Shown here piece by piece: positions 5,826-12,194 of a stretch of DNA of 14,070 nt. Source of the DNA: Candidatus Peregrinibacteria bacterium. Its GTDB lineage: Bacteria > Patescibacteriota > Gracilibacteria > UBA1369. Both the position numbers and the translations under genes were made by a program. A model generated the notes under the pieces. The model ran no database searches. It was given only the letters and a program-made list of their open reading frames with translations, and was not told where the DNA came from. Location: NCBI GenBank assembly GCA_014728765.1, contig WJLA01000013.1, positions 1-14,070 on the forward strand, given 5' to 3'. Every line of letters starts with the position of its first letter. Positions within the stretch are counted from its first letter, which is position 1.

Positions 5826-6194
5826 ATGTTTGATTCAAATAATAAAAATAGGGAGTTATCAATGACTTCCGAGTCTGCCGCTGGTGATCGATTTGATGAT
5901 ATTCTTCAAAAATTGCTTGATGCGGGTGCTACAATTGAAAATGATGAGGAAACGCCTCTTTATTATGATACTGGACATGATGAAATTAAGATGGGCGAAA
6001 GAAGAGTCATTCGTTTTGATTTGAATGACAAGGATTTTGAGATTACCAGGGAAGTCAAAAGAAGAAGAATACTTGGAACCGGAAATAAGCGAAGTTATCA
6101 AGATTTGGAAGTTCCAATAATCGAATTAAAGTTAAAAAATAAAGACAAGTTGTCCGATCAATGGACTTTTATTGATTTAGAAGATTTATTTTAA
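5826..6194 (+). CDS. Conserved-looking hypothetical protein, unknown
   Basis: I do not recognise this protein of 122 residues (127 from ATG 5811, 110 from ATG 5862). It is soluble and highly charged, with no membrane segment or cysteine. After a polar N-terminus, a helix-like RFDDILQKLLDAGATIEN leads into alternating charged strands (RRVIRFDLNDKDFEITREVKRRRIL, then LEVPIIELKLK), and it ends in an acidic tail, FIDLEDLF. The start is uncertain. ATG 5826 has AGGAA at 5816-5820, and ATG 5862 has AGGGAG at 5850-5855 with 6-base spacing; these are among the few Shine-Dalgarno-like sites in the window. The stop is one base before the next start, so it is co-transcribed with the dehydrogenase. Confidence 0.7.
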   Translation: MFDSNNKNRELSMTSESAAGDRFDDILQKLLDAGATIENDEETPLYYDTGHDEIKMGERRVIRFDLNDKDFEITREVKRRRILGTGNKRSYQDLEVPIIELKLKNKDKLSDQWTFIDLEDLF

Positions 6195-6195
6195 T

Positions 6196-6891
6196 ATGAA
6201 ATATAAAAATAAAATTGCTTTAGTAACAGGAGCGGCAAGTGGTATTGGTCATGAACTGGCCAAAAAATTTGTGGAGAAAGGTAGCAAAGTGATCAGTCTT
6301 GATCTTATAGATCCTGAGGAAAAAATTGAAGAGGTTGAATATTTGAAAGTTGATATAACTGACAAAAAACAAGTTATCGATGCTATTGATAAAATTGATG
6401 GTCAAATTGATTTTGTGATAAATAATGCAGGTGTTATGAGAAGAGGTCATTATGATGAATTGACCGAAGAGGATTTTGATTTGGTAATGAATGTCAATGT
6501 TAAAGGAGCATGGATGGTTTTAAAATATGCCAAAGCAAAAATGAACAAGGAAGCGGTTGTGCTTCAGATGTCTTCAAAGAATGCCAGATATTTTAAAGAA
6601 AGAACGGCGGTTTATTCTATCAGTAAAGCGGCAATTCATGTGTTGTCAGAAATTGTTCAAAAATCAATGCCGAAATATAGAGTAAAAACCGCTTTTCCAG
6701 GTCCTGTCGATACGGACTTGGTTTGGCGAGGTAATATGCAAAAATCTGAAATTGAGGAAAAGAAAAAAATTGTTGTTTCGCCCGAATTTATGGCTTCAAA
6801 GCTGATTGAGTTGATAGAAAGTCCCGAACCATATTTAATTTATGATAAGTTTAACTACAAATATTACTTATCTGATTCTTTTTCCACATAA
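6196..6891 (+). CDS. Short-chain dehydrogenase/reductase (SDR)
   Basis: This is a classical SDR of 231 residues, a normal length, that oxidises or reduces a hydroxyl/carbonyl substrate with a nicotinamide cofactor. The Rossmann glycine motif TGAASGIG is at 11-18. Asp36 at the end of the second strand suggests NAD(H) over NADP(H). NNAG is at 76-79. The catalytic set is complete: N101, S127 (in LQMSSKNA), Y140 and K144 (YSISK). The substrate cannot be read from the sequence, and the C-terminal part (DKFNYKYYLSD) is short. It follows the unknown gene by one base and overlaps the convergent mscS-like gene by 28 bases. Confidence 0.88.
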   Translation: MKYKNKIALVTGAASGIGHELAKKFVEKGSKVISLDLIDPEEKIEEVEYLKVDITDKKQVIDAIDKIDGQIDFVINNAGVMRRGHYDELTEEDFDLVMNVNVKGAWMVLKYAKAKMNKEAVVLQMSSKNARYFKERTAVYSISKAAIHVLSEIVQKSMPKYRVKTAFPGPVDTDLVWRGNMQKSEIEEKKKIVVSPEFMASKLIELIESPEPYLIYDKFNYKYYLSDSFST

Positions 6892-7970
6892 ACGGTTCTT
6901 GTTGGATAAGCCATTGAAATTCCTTTTTTACCGAATACTTTCTTGATTTCGTTATGGATTTCCTGATTAACATCCATATACTTGTTATAGTCTCCTGAAG
7001 TGACAAAGTAGACTGTTTCGAAAGCCAGGGAGCTTTCATCAAAACTTTTGAAATGACATCTGTCGAATCTTGTCATTTTAACACTTTCAATAATGTCTCT
7101 TATTAGTCCGGGTATAGCTTTAACGTGTTCATCCGGTGTTTGGTATACAACTCCAAAATCAAATGATATTCTTCTTTCTTTCATTCTCTTGTAATTCTGG
7201 ATTCTGGCCGAAGTTAATTCTTTGTTGGTTATTACAATTTCTTCTCCATCCAAGGCTTTTATTCTGGTTGTTTTGATACCAATTCTTTTAACAGTTCCCA
7301 TATCTTCACCAACTATTATGAAATCTCCAACTCTAAAAGGTTTATCGAAAAATATTACAAAAGAACTAAACAGATCCTCTAAAATGTTTTGAGATGCAAG
7401 TGCGATAGCGGCACCTCCTATACCAAGACCGGCCACCAATGAAACTATATTGATTCCCAGGTTCGATAAAATGAAAAGAATACCAAGTATCCATAGACCG
7501 ATTCGAGTGAATGCACTGATTAAACCACCTGCGATAAAGGTGTATTCACCGTCCTGATCTTTCATGTGTTTGTCGAGCAAATAATTTACTCCTACATTGA
7601 TAATTTCAATGGTTTGCCATACTCCGAATATTACCAACAGAGCATGAGATATTTCATGAATATAGTATCCGAAATTAAGTCCTTGAATAGAAATATAGAA
7701 TGCCAAATAAAAAAGGAAAGATAGTTTGATGCAATTTAATGATTCATAAATTGTGTCATCAATTTGATTGATGGTTCTTTTGACCAATTTTTTGATCTGA
7801 ATCATCACGATTTTTTTCAGAATTACAAAGACTACACTTAATATCAGAAAAATAACTAAAGCTATCAGATAAGCCTTTAATTCATTTCCAAGATATGTAT
7901 TGGTCCAAATGCCATTATTAAAAAAATCTATGTTAAATAATCTGTCGAAAAACTCTTTCATATGTTTCAT
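6864..7970 (-). CDS. MscS-family mechanosensitive ion channel
   Basis: This 368-residue inner-membrane channel should release solutes under hypo-osmotic shock. Hydrophobic helices are at about 31-51, 82-97, 107-131 and 155-172. The pore helix and conserved core follow (about 175-210), with the Gly/Ala-rich LVAGLGIGGAAIALASQNI. PFRVGDFIIVGEDMGTVKRIGIKTTRIKALDGEEIVITN (211-249) is the signature start of the cytoplasmic beta domain. The extra N-terminal helices make it larger than E. coli MscS (3 TM), like MscS-like/YnaI-type channels. The start is at ATG 7970, with an in-frame alternative at 7961. The start codon lies in the region of the -35 of the divergent gene at 8019. Confidence 0.9.
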   Translation of the reverse strand: MKHMKEFFDRLFNIDFFNNGIWTNTYLGNELKAYLIALVIFLILSVVFVILKKIVMIQIKKLVKRTINQIDDTIYESLNCIKLSFLFYLAFYISIQGLNFGYYIHEISHALLVIFGVWQTIEIINVGVNYLLDKHMKDQDGEYTFIAGGLISAFTRIGLWILGILFILSNLGINIVSLVAGLGIGGAAIALASQNILEDLFSSFVIFFDKPFRVGDFIIVGEDMGTVKRIGIKTTRIKALDGEEIVITNKELTSARIQNYKRMKERRISFDFGVVYQTPDEHVKAIPGLIRDIIESVKMTRFDRCHFKSFDESSLAFETVYFVTSGDYNKYMDVNQEIHNEIKKVFGKKGISMAYPTRTVYVEKESDK

Positions 7971-7986
7971 TTTATTTTTTTCTGTG

Positions 7987-7992
7987 TATAAT
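7987..7992 (+). promoter_or_regulatory. -10 element of the 8019 gene
   Basis: A perfect TATAAT lies 27 bases before the ATG at 8019, with a predicted start near 7999. The matching -35 at 17 bases (GTTTCA, 7964-7969) is weak and overlaps the start codon of the divergent mscS-like gene. Confidence 0.45.
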
Positions 7993-8018
7993 TTAGAGGA
8001 ATTTTTAAAAAATGTAAA

Positions 8019-8279
8019 ATGGCTAAGTCAAAAAAATCAAACAATTATAACAGTGACAGTTTTATTGAAGACTTGAAAAAATTATGGAAAAAAAGTTTGG
8101 AAAATAAAGTCAGTATAATGGATTCAAAAGGTGAATACATTTATTTGAATGTTTCGGTTTTGATAGCGGTGCTAGTGACAATTATATTACCATTTATTAC
8201 AATAATTTTGGTTTTGTTGGCTTTATTTGGAGTTCTAAAGTTAAAGTCTAATGAAATAAAGAATACAAAAAGAAAATAA
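8019..8279 (+). CDS. DUF4342-like small membrane protein
   Basis: This 86-residue protein has a charged N-terminal half (SFIEDLKKLWKKSLENKVSIMDSKGEYIY) followed by a long hydrophobic hairpin-like segment (about 43-75) and a basic tail (KNTKRK). The order helix, then V-x-I-x-D-x-x-G-x-x-I-x-x-x-V, then a hydrophobic block matches my recollection of DUF4342, a family of unknown function; the match is by eye. ATG 8019 is preceded at 8012 by an ATG immediately followed by TAA. The nearest AG-rich site (AGAGGA, 7995-8000) is 18 bases from 8019 but 11 from 8012. It is divergent from the MscS-like gene. Confidence 0.65.
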   Translation: MAKSKKSNNYNSDSFIEDLKKLWKKSLENKVSIMDSKGEYIYLNVSVLIAVLVTIILPFITIILVLLALFGVLKLKSNEIKNTKRK

Positions 8280-8285
8280 AAAAAG

Positions 8286-8314
8286 TTGCAATATTAAGGC
8301 GACATTTGTATAAG
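8286..8314 (+). promoter_or_regulatory. Promoter of the 8336 gene
   Basis: TTGCAA (8286-8291, 4/6) and TATAAG (8309-8314, 5/6) are spaced by 17 bases. The predicted start, near 8321, gives a leader of about 15 nt before the ATG at 8336. Confidence 0.5.
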
Positions 8315-8335
8315 TTATTCTAACTAATTTTAAAA

Positions 8336-8737
8336 ATGCGAAAATCCAGTGCTGAGAGGCTAGATAGTGGTAATTTTGAGAGAATAAAATTCAATCCGGA
8401 TGCTGCAAAGGCTTTAAAATCAGATATTAGAGAGTTTGAAGAATATATTATTGAAATTATCTTAAACTCAAATGATTTAAATCGTGATCAATTGAGAACA
8501 TTGCGTTTTCATTTAACCAGTTGGGTTGCAAGATCTTTGTTAAAAGGTAAAGATTATGACCAAATTAAAGCTGGTCTCTCTGTTAGAGCTGCCGCAATAA
8601 TTTCTGATATTTGCAGAGAAAGAATAAAATTGATTTCCATGGAGGAAGTGATAGAAAAAAAATTAAGAAATGATGAATCTAGTGTAAGAAAAATTAAAAC
8701 ATCAGGTTTTTACAGCAAAAGAGAAATTGATGATTAA
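8336..8737 (+). CDS. Hypothetical helical protein
   Basis: I do not recognise this family. The 133-residue protein is soluble and charged, and appears almost entirely helical. It shows amphipathic stretches at about 22-45 (AAKALKSDIREFEEYIIEIIL), 51-70 (RDQLRTLRFHLTSWVARSLL) and 77-110, then a basic, disordered-looking tail. There is one cysteine, in ISDICRERIKL. It has its own promoter at 8286-8314, no Shine-Dalgarno sequence, and lies 62 bases before the permease gene. A nucleic-acid-binding or adaptor role would fit the charge pattern but nothing identifies it. Confidence 0.7.
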   Translation: MRKSSAERLDSGNFERIKFNPDAAKALKSDIREFEEYIIEIILNSNDLNRDQLRTLRFHLTSWVARSLLKGKDYDQIKAGLSVRAAAIISDICRERIKLISMEEVIEKKLRNDESSVRKIKTSGFYSKREIDD

Positions 8738-8768
8738 TAATAATGCTTTTAAACTTTATTGTTTTTGT

Positions 8769-8796
8769 TATAGAATGCTTTTGTTGACTAACAAAA
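8769..8796 (+). promoter_or_regulatory. -10 box and overlapping palindrome before the AI-2E-family gene
   Basis: TATAGA (8769-8774) is a plausible -10, with only a weak -35 upstream. The 18-base palindrome TTTTGTTGACTAACAAAA (8779-8796) covers the predicted transcription start (near 8781) and ends three bases before the ATG. It could be a repressor operator, or a 7-bp hairpin at the mRNA 5' end that limits ribosome access. Confidence 0.35.
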
Positions 8797-8799
8797 ACT

Positions 8800-9999
8800 A
8801 TGAAAAAGAAAAATGTACTAACCCCGAATAAAGGTATTTTATTGGAAAAATTGCCAGCATACTTTTTATTCGGGTTGATATTATTGGTGTGTATTTTTTT
8901 ATATAAAGTAGTTGAGCCGTTTTTTATGGTTTTAATCTTTTCAGCGGTTGTTGCTGCTGTAACTTATCCAATTTATGAAGTATTATCCAATTGGTTAAAG
9001 GGTCGTAATCGATTAGCGGCATTTTTAACTTGTACGATAGTGGTATTTGCTATTGTATTGCCTATAACGGCATTCGTATTGGTGTTAATTGCTCAGGTTT
9101 CAGAAGGCTACTTTATGATTAGGGATTATTTGATTGCACTTGATTATCAAGAATTGTTTTCTTGGAGACCGGGAAGCTTTTTTTATGATTTATTAGGTAT
9201 ATATAGTCAAGATGTTGAAAATTTTGTTATATCGAATTTACAAAGTTTGACACAAGGAATAACAGAAGCAACAAAAGAAATCAGTTCATTTGCCGCTGAG
9301 CAAAGTTTAAATCTTTTTAAAAGTGTTGGTTGGACCATTTTTAACGTGGCAGTAATGTTTTTTGTACTTTATTTTTATTATAAGGATGGAAAAAATATCA
9401 TTGCGAAAATAATGAACATCAGTCCTTTACCACTTAAGCAAGAGAAATTGATATTGATAAAGTTTCGAGAGATCAGTAAAGCAACTTTAATCGGTACATT
9501 TTTGACAGCAATTTCTCAAGGAGCCGTCGCTTGGATAGGATTTATGATCGCAGGAATTCCAGCCGCCTTTTTTTGGGCCACAGCTGTTTCGGTTTTTTCA
9601 TTGGTGCCAATAGTAGGTACAGGAATAGTTTGGGTTCCAATGGGTTTTTATTTATTGTTAACCGGTGATTTTTTCTGGGCAATATTCATTTTCTTGTGGG
9701 GGGCTTTGTTGATAGGAACAATCGATAATTTTTTAAGAGTAATTTTTATAGGTGGTTCAGCAAAACTGAATCCATTATTAACATTTTTGGCTGTTTTTGG
9801 AGGATTGATGGCTTTCGGATTGCTCGGTGTTGTATTGGGTCCTTTGTTATTGGTGATGTTTATTACTCTGATTGATATTTATGAAACTGAATATGCCTCT
9901 GTATTAAGTGTTGAACTGGATCATGAAAATATAGATGAAGTTATTGATGATGTGAAAGAGGCAACTTCCAGAAAAGCACTTAATAGGTCGGACACTTGA
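8800..9999 (+). CDS. AI-2E family transporter (PF01594-type permease)
   Basis: This 399-residue polytopic membrane protein has about eight hydrophobic segments. A first block lies at about 20-100, a soluble extracytoplasmic-type insert at about 100-170, then TM segments to about 370. Family features include the N-terminal VVEPFFMVLIFSAVVAAVTYPIYE, the helix-plus-loop VMFFVLYFYYKDGKNI (about 185-200), the SLVPIVGTGIVWVPMG segment, and the C-terminal LTFLAVFGGLMAFGLLGVVLGPLLL. Members have been linked to autoinducer-2 export and Na+/H+ exchange; the substrate here is unknown, and AI-2 signalling should not be assumed. The acidic tail (ENIDEVIDDVKEA) is cytoplasmic. Its TGA stop lies inside the -35 box of the next gene. 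Confidence 0.88.
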   Translation: MKKKNVLTPNKGILLEKLPAYFLFGLILLVCIFLYKVVEPFFMVLIFSAVVAAVTYPIYEVLSNWLKGRNRLAAFLTCTIVVFAIVLPITAFVLVLIAQVSEGYFMIRDYLIALDYQELFSWRPGSFFYDLLGIYSQDVENFVISNLQSLTQGITEATKEISSFAAEQSLNLFKSVGWTIFNVAVMFFVLYFYYKDGKNIIAKIMNISPLPLKQEKLILIKFREISKATLIGTFLTAISQGAVAWIGFMIAGIPAAFFWATAVSVFSLVPIVGTGIVWVPMGFYLLLTGDFFWAIFIFLWGALLIGTIDNFLRVIFIGGSAKLNPLLTFLAVFGGLMAFGLLGVVLGPLLLVMFITLIDIYETEYASVLSVELDHENIDEVIDDVKEATSRKALNRSDT

Positions 10000-10024
10000 C
10001 ACAAGTGCTGAAGCGTGTTATAAT
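9996..10024 (+). promoter_or_regulatory. Perfect consensus sigma-70 promoter of the SLH gene
   Basis: TTGACA (9996-10001) and TATAAT (10019-10024) are separated by exactly 17 bases, matching both consensus boxes 12/12. The stop codon of the upstream permease (TGA, 9997-9999) is part of the -35. Transcription should begin near 10031, about 12 bases before the first ATG. Confidence 0.8.
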
Positions 10025-10042
10025 TTCAGGAATAAATATAAA

Positions 10043-10825
10043 ATGCTTAAGCCAAAAATAACAATTAATCGTAATACCCATAAGGAAGAACAGGACATGG
10101 GTAAGTCTAGGTCGAATATGAGAGTTTTTTCTGACTTAACCTTCTTTTTGCCTGTTAGTATAGCTATATCTTGTTTGATTGTCATAGTGTTGGCTTTTAC
10201 GGTTCCATCCAGTGTAAGGTTTTTAAAGGATAGTGTTAGAAGTGTTTTGCCGGGATATACACAGAATTTAAGAAATGTTGCAGAAGAGCAGACAAAATTT
10301 GCTGATTTGTCAGCGGACTCAAAATATTTTGATTCAATCGCTTTTTTGAATAATAAAGGAGTGGTTAAAGGCTATGGAGATGGTACCTTTAAGGTTAATA
10401 ATACAATAACCAGAGCTGAATTGGTAAAGACTGTAGTTAATGCTAAAAATCAATATCCTTTGGACTTAAATTATAGTAATTGTTTTGATGATGTAGGAAA
10501 TGAATGGTTTGCTTCTTCTGTCTGTTTTGCTAAAGAAAAGGGATGGATAACCGGTATCGATAACAGTTTTAATCCAAATAGCCCTTTAACCAAAGCGGAA
10601 GCATTAAAAATTATGTTGGTTGCCTTTGATATTAAGTCCTTCAAAAATGTAGAGGTTCCGGATTTTCAAGATGTGCCTGAAACAGCTTGGTATTACCCTT
10701 ATGTTGCTACAGCCGTCCAAAGAAAAATAATTTCAGAGGATCCGTTGTATGATTTTTATAAGCCTAATGCCAGTATTACAAGGGGAGATGCATTTCAAAT
10801 CCTTTATAGGATAATGGTTTTATAA
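10043..10825 (+). CDS. Membrane-anchored protein with three S-layer homology domains
   Basis: This 260-residue protein has a basic cytoplasmic N-terminus, one TM anchor at about 34-54 (FFLPVSIAISCLIVIVLAF), then three SLH repeats at about 86-140, 147-200 and 207-258. Each repeat has the F-x-D-V/L start, a W/Y-F/Y position and the G-x-F-x-P/V-N..ITRAE-type ending; DGTFKVNNTITRAELVK is the clearest. SLH domains bind cell-wall polymers or other surface layers, so it probably ties the membrane to the wall or S-layer. C147 and C161 in repeat 2 are the only extracytoplasmic cysteines. The start is uncertain: ATG 10043 is first after the transcription start, while ATG 10097 (residue 19) has a purine-rich AAGGAAG..AGGA upstream. 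It ends 5 bases from the convergent dsbA-like stop. Confidence 0.88.
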   Translation: MLKPKITINRNTHKEEQDMGKSRSNMRVFSDLTFFLPVSIAISCLIVIVLAFTVPSSVRFLKDSVRSVLPGYTQNLRNVAEEQTKFADLSADSKYFDSIAFLNNKGVVKGYGDGTFKVNNTITRAELVKTVVNAKNQYPLDLNYSNCFDDVGNEWFASSVCFAKEKGWITGIDNSFNPNSPLTKAEALKIMLVAFDIKSFKNVEVPDFQDVPETAWYYPYVATAVQRKIISEDPLYDFYKPNASITRGDAFQILYRIMVL

Positions 10826-10830
10826 ACGAT

Positions 10831-11466
10831 TTATTGATTCAATTCATTTTCAATAGCTTTTTCAATGGTTTCGGGGCTTTGAGCACCAACTATTTTTTGA
10901 TTATTGATGAATACTGTAGGTGTTCCTGAAACACCTCTGATTCTTCCTTCATTGAAATCGTTTGCTTGAGCTTTCGTATATTTTCCTGAGTCTAAGCAAT
11001 CATTAAATTTGTTTTGATCCAGATTTAATTCGGTAGCGTAATTTTTGAACTTTTGAATGCTATCTCCAGAACCTGCCCATTCACTTTGTTTTTCAAACAG
11101 AATTTTATGCATTTCCCAAAATTTTCCTTGGTCTAAAGCACAATCTGCCGCTTCGGCAGCTTTAGGGGCATTAGCGTGAATTGATAATGGGAAATGTTTA
11201 AACTCGTATTTAATATTGGGGTTATCCTGATATTTTTCTTTAATTGCGGGAAATGTGTTTTCAAAATATCTTTTGCAGAACGGGCATTCAAAATCGCTGT
11301 ATTCAGTAATCACAACTTTAGCATCAGGGTTGCCAAAATATCTTTCCGGACCTTGTGCTTTAGCTGAAGGGGTATCAGTAAATTCATATTTTGCAATCAA
11401 AAATCCAACTATCATTCCGAAAATGAAAATTGTGGCAAGTTTCCAAAAATTATTTGTATTTTCCAT
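10831..11466 (-). CDS. DsbA-like thiol-disulfide oxidoreductase, membrane-anchored
   Basis: This 211-residue thioredoxin-fold protein belongs to the DsbA/thioredoxin_4 type. An N-terminal anchor (about 7-24, FWKLATIFIFGMIVGFLI) places the catalytic domain outside the membrane. The active site is C61-P-F-C64 in YSDFECPFCKRYF. The inserted helical domain spans about 93-165, and the cis-proline loop is GTPTVF (181-186, P183). Two further cysteines, C109 and C157, lie in the helical insert and could form a structural disulfide. It starts 8 bases after the ccdA stop, so the two are co-transcribed. It should oxidise, isomerise or reduce disulfides in exported proteins; direction is not determined by sequence. 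It is convergent with the SLH gene. Confidence 0.92.
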   Translation of the reverse strand: MENTNNFWKLATIFIFGMIVGFLIAKYEFTDTPSAKAQGPERYFGNPDAKVVITEYSDFECPFCKRYFENTFPAIKEKYQDNPNIKYEFKHFPLSIHANAPKAAEAADCALDQGKFWEMHKILFEKQSEWAGSGDSIQKFKNYATELNLDQNKFNDCLDSGKYTKAQANDFNEGRIRGVSGTPTVFINNQKIVGAQSPETIEKAIENELNQ

Positions 11467-11474
11467 GTTTGTGT

Positions 11475-12194
11475 TTAATAGATTTCTAAATTAATATATA
11501 AGTTATTCAAGTGATTTACAATAATAGATATTGTATTTGTTAGCATCAACAATCCTAAAATAATCAGAATTGATCCGGCTATTAAAGAAGAATATTTATA
11601 GATAAATTGATTTTTTTTGAAGAATTTGATTGATTTGCCTATAAAAAATGCCATTATAATGAGTGGAATAACAAATCCTAGCGCATAGAAAAAGAATAAC
11701 AGCATGCTTTGATTGAAACTACCGGAAGCTGCCGCCAAAGTGAAGATTGATCCTAAAATTGGTCCGTAACATGGTGCCCAACCAAAAGCAAAAATGACAC
11801 CTATTGTTAATGAGCGCAAATATGAGCCGGTATTATGAGTATCTTTAAGATTTATTTTGAACTCTTTTAACAATGGCTTAATCTTGATTAAACCGGTAAG
11901 GTGTACTCCAAATAGAATTATAATTATTCCACCGATTCTTTGTAAAATATCTTGGTGAATTAGCAAAAATTGTCCCAAAGAGCCAATAACCGCTCCTATT
12001 GTTAAAAAGGTAAGACAAAATCCGATTGCGAATACGATGGTATGTAAAACCAGGTGCTTTGATTTGGTTTGTTTCTCGGTTAAAGATATACCGGTTATGT
12101 ATGCTAAAAAAGAGGGTAGAACCGGCAAAATGCATGGTGATAAGATAGAGAATACTCCTGCTATCATTGCTATTGGGATGTTGATGTTTTCCAT
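11475..12194 (-). CDS. ccdA: CcdA/DsbD-type transmembrane electron carrier
   Basis: This 239-residue polytopic membrane protein has about six hydrophobic segments and carries electrons from cytoplasmic thioredoxin to extracytoplasmic thiol proteins. The paired redox cysteines are present: C21 in FSILSPCILPVLPSFLAYITG and C142 in FGWAPCYGPILGSI, each within the family's pseudo-symmetrical P-C signature. C60 is additional. Length is as expected for CcdA without the DsbD periplasmic domains. The ATG lies inside the last codons of the lamin-tail gene (25-base overlap), which suggests translational coupling, and dsbA-like follows 8 bases later. No cytochrome c maturation gene is visible, so disulfide handling of surface proteins is the likelier role. 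Confidence 0.93.
   Translation of the reverse strand: MENINIPIAMIAGVFSILSPCILPVLPSFLAYITGISLTEKQTKSKHLVLHTIVFAIGFCLTFLTIGAVIGSLGQFLLIHQDILQRIGGIIIILFGVHLTGLIKIKPLLKEFKINLKDTHNTGSYLRSLTIGVIFAFGWAPCYGPILGSIFTLAAASGSFNQSMLLFFFYALGFVIPLIIMAFFIGKSIKFFKKNQFIYKYSSLIAGSILIILGLLMLTNTISIIVNHLNNLYINLEIY

Noticed and set aside
2942..9999. Alternative genetic code with TGA read as glycine
   Set aside because: TGA is a sensible terminator for gmk, the permease and the small 1672 gene, and no gene needs an internal TGA.
11878..12135. Other-frame minus-strand ORF inside ccdA
   Set aside because: It is a shadow of the well-supported ccdA frame with no protein-like features.
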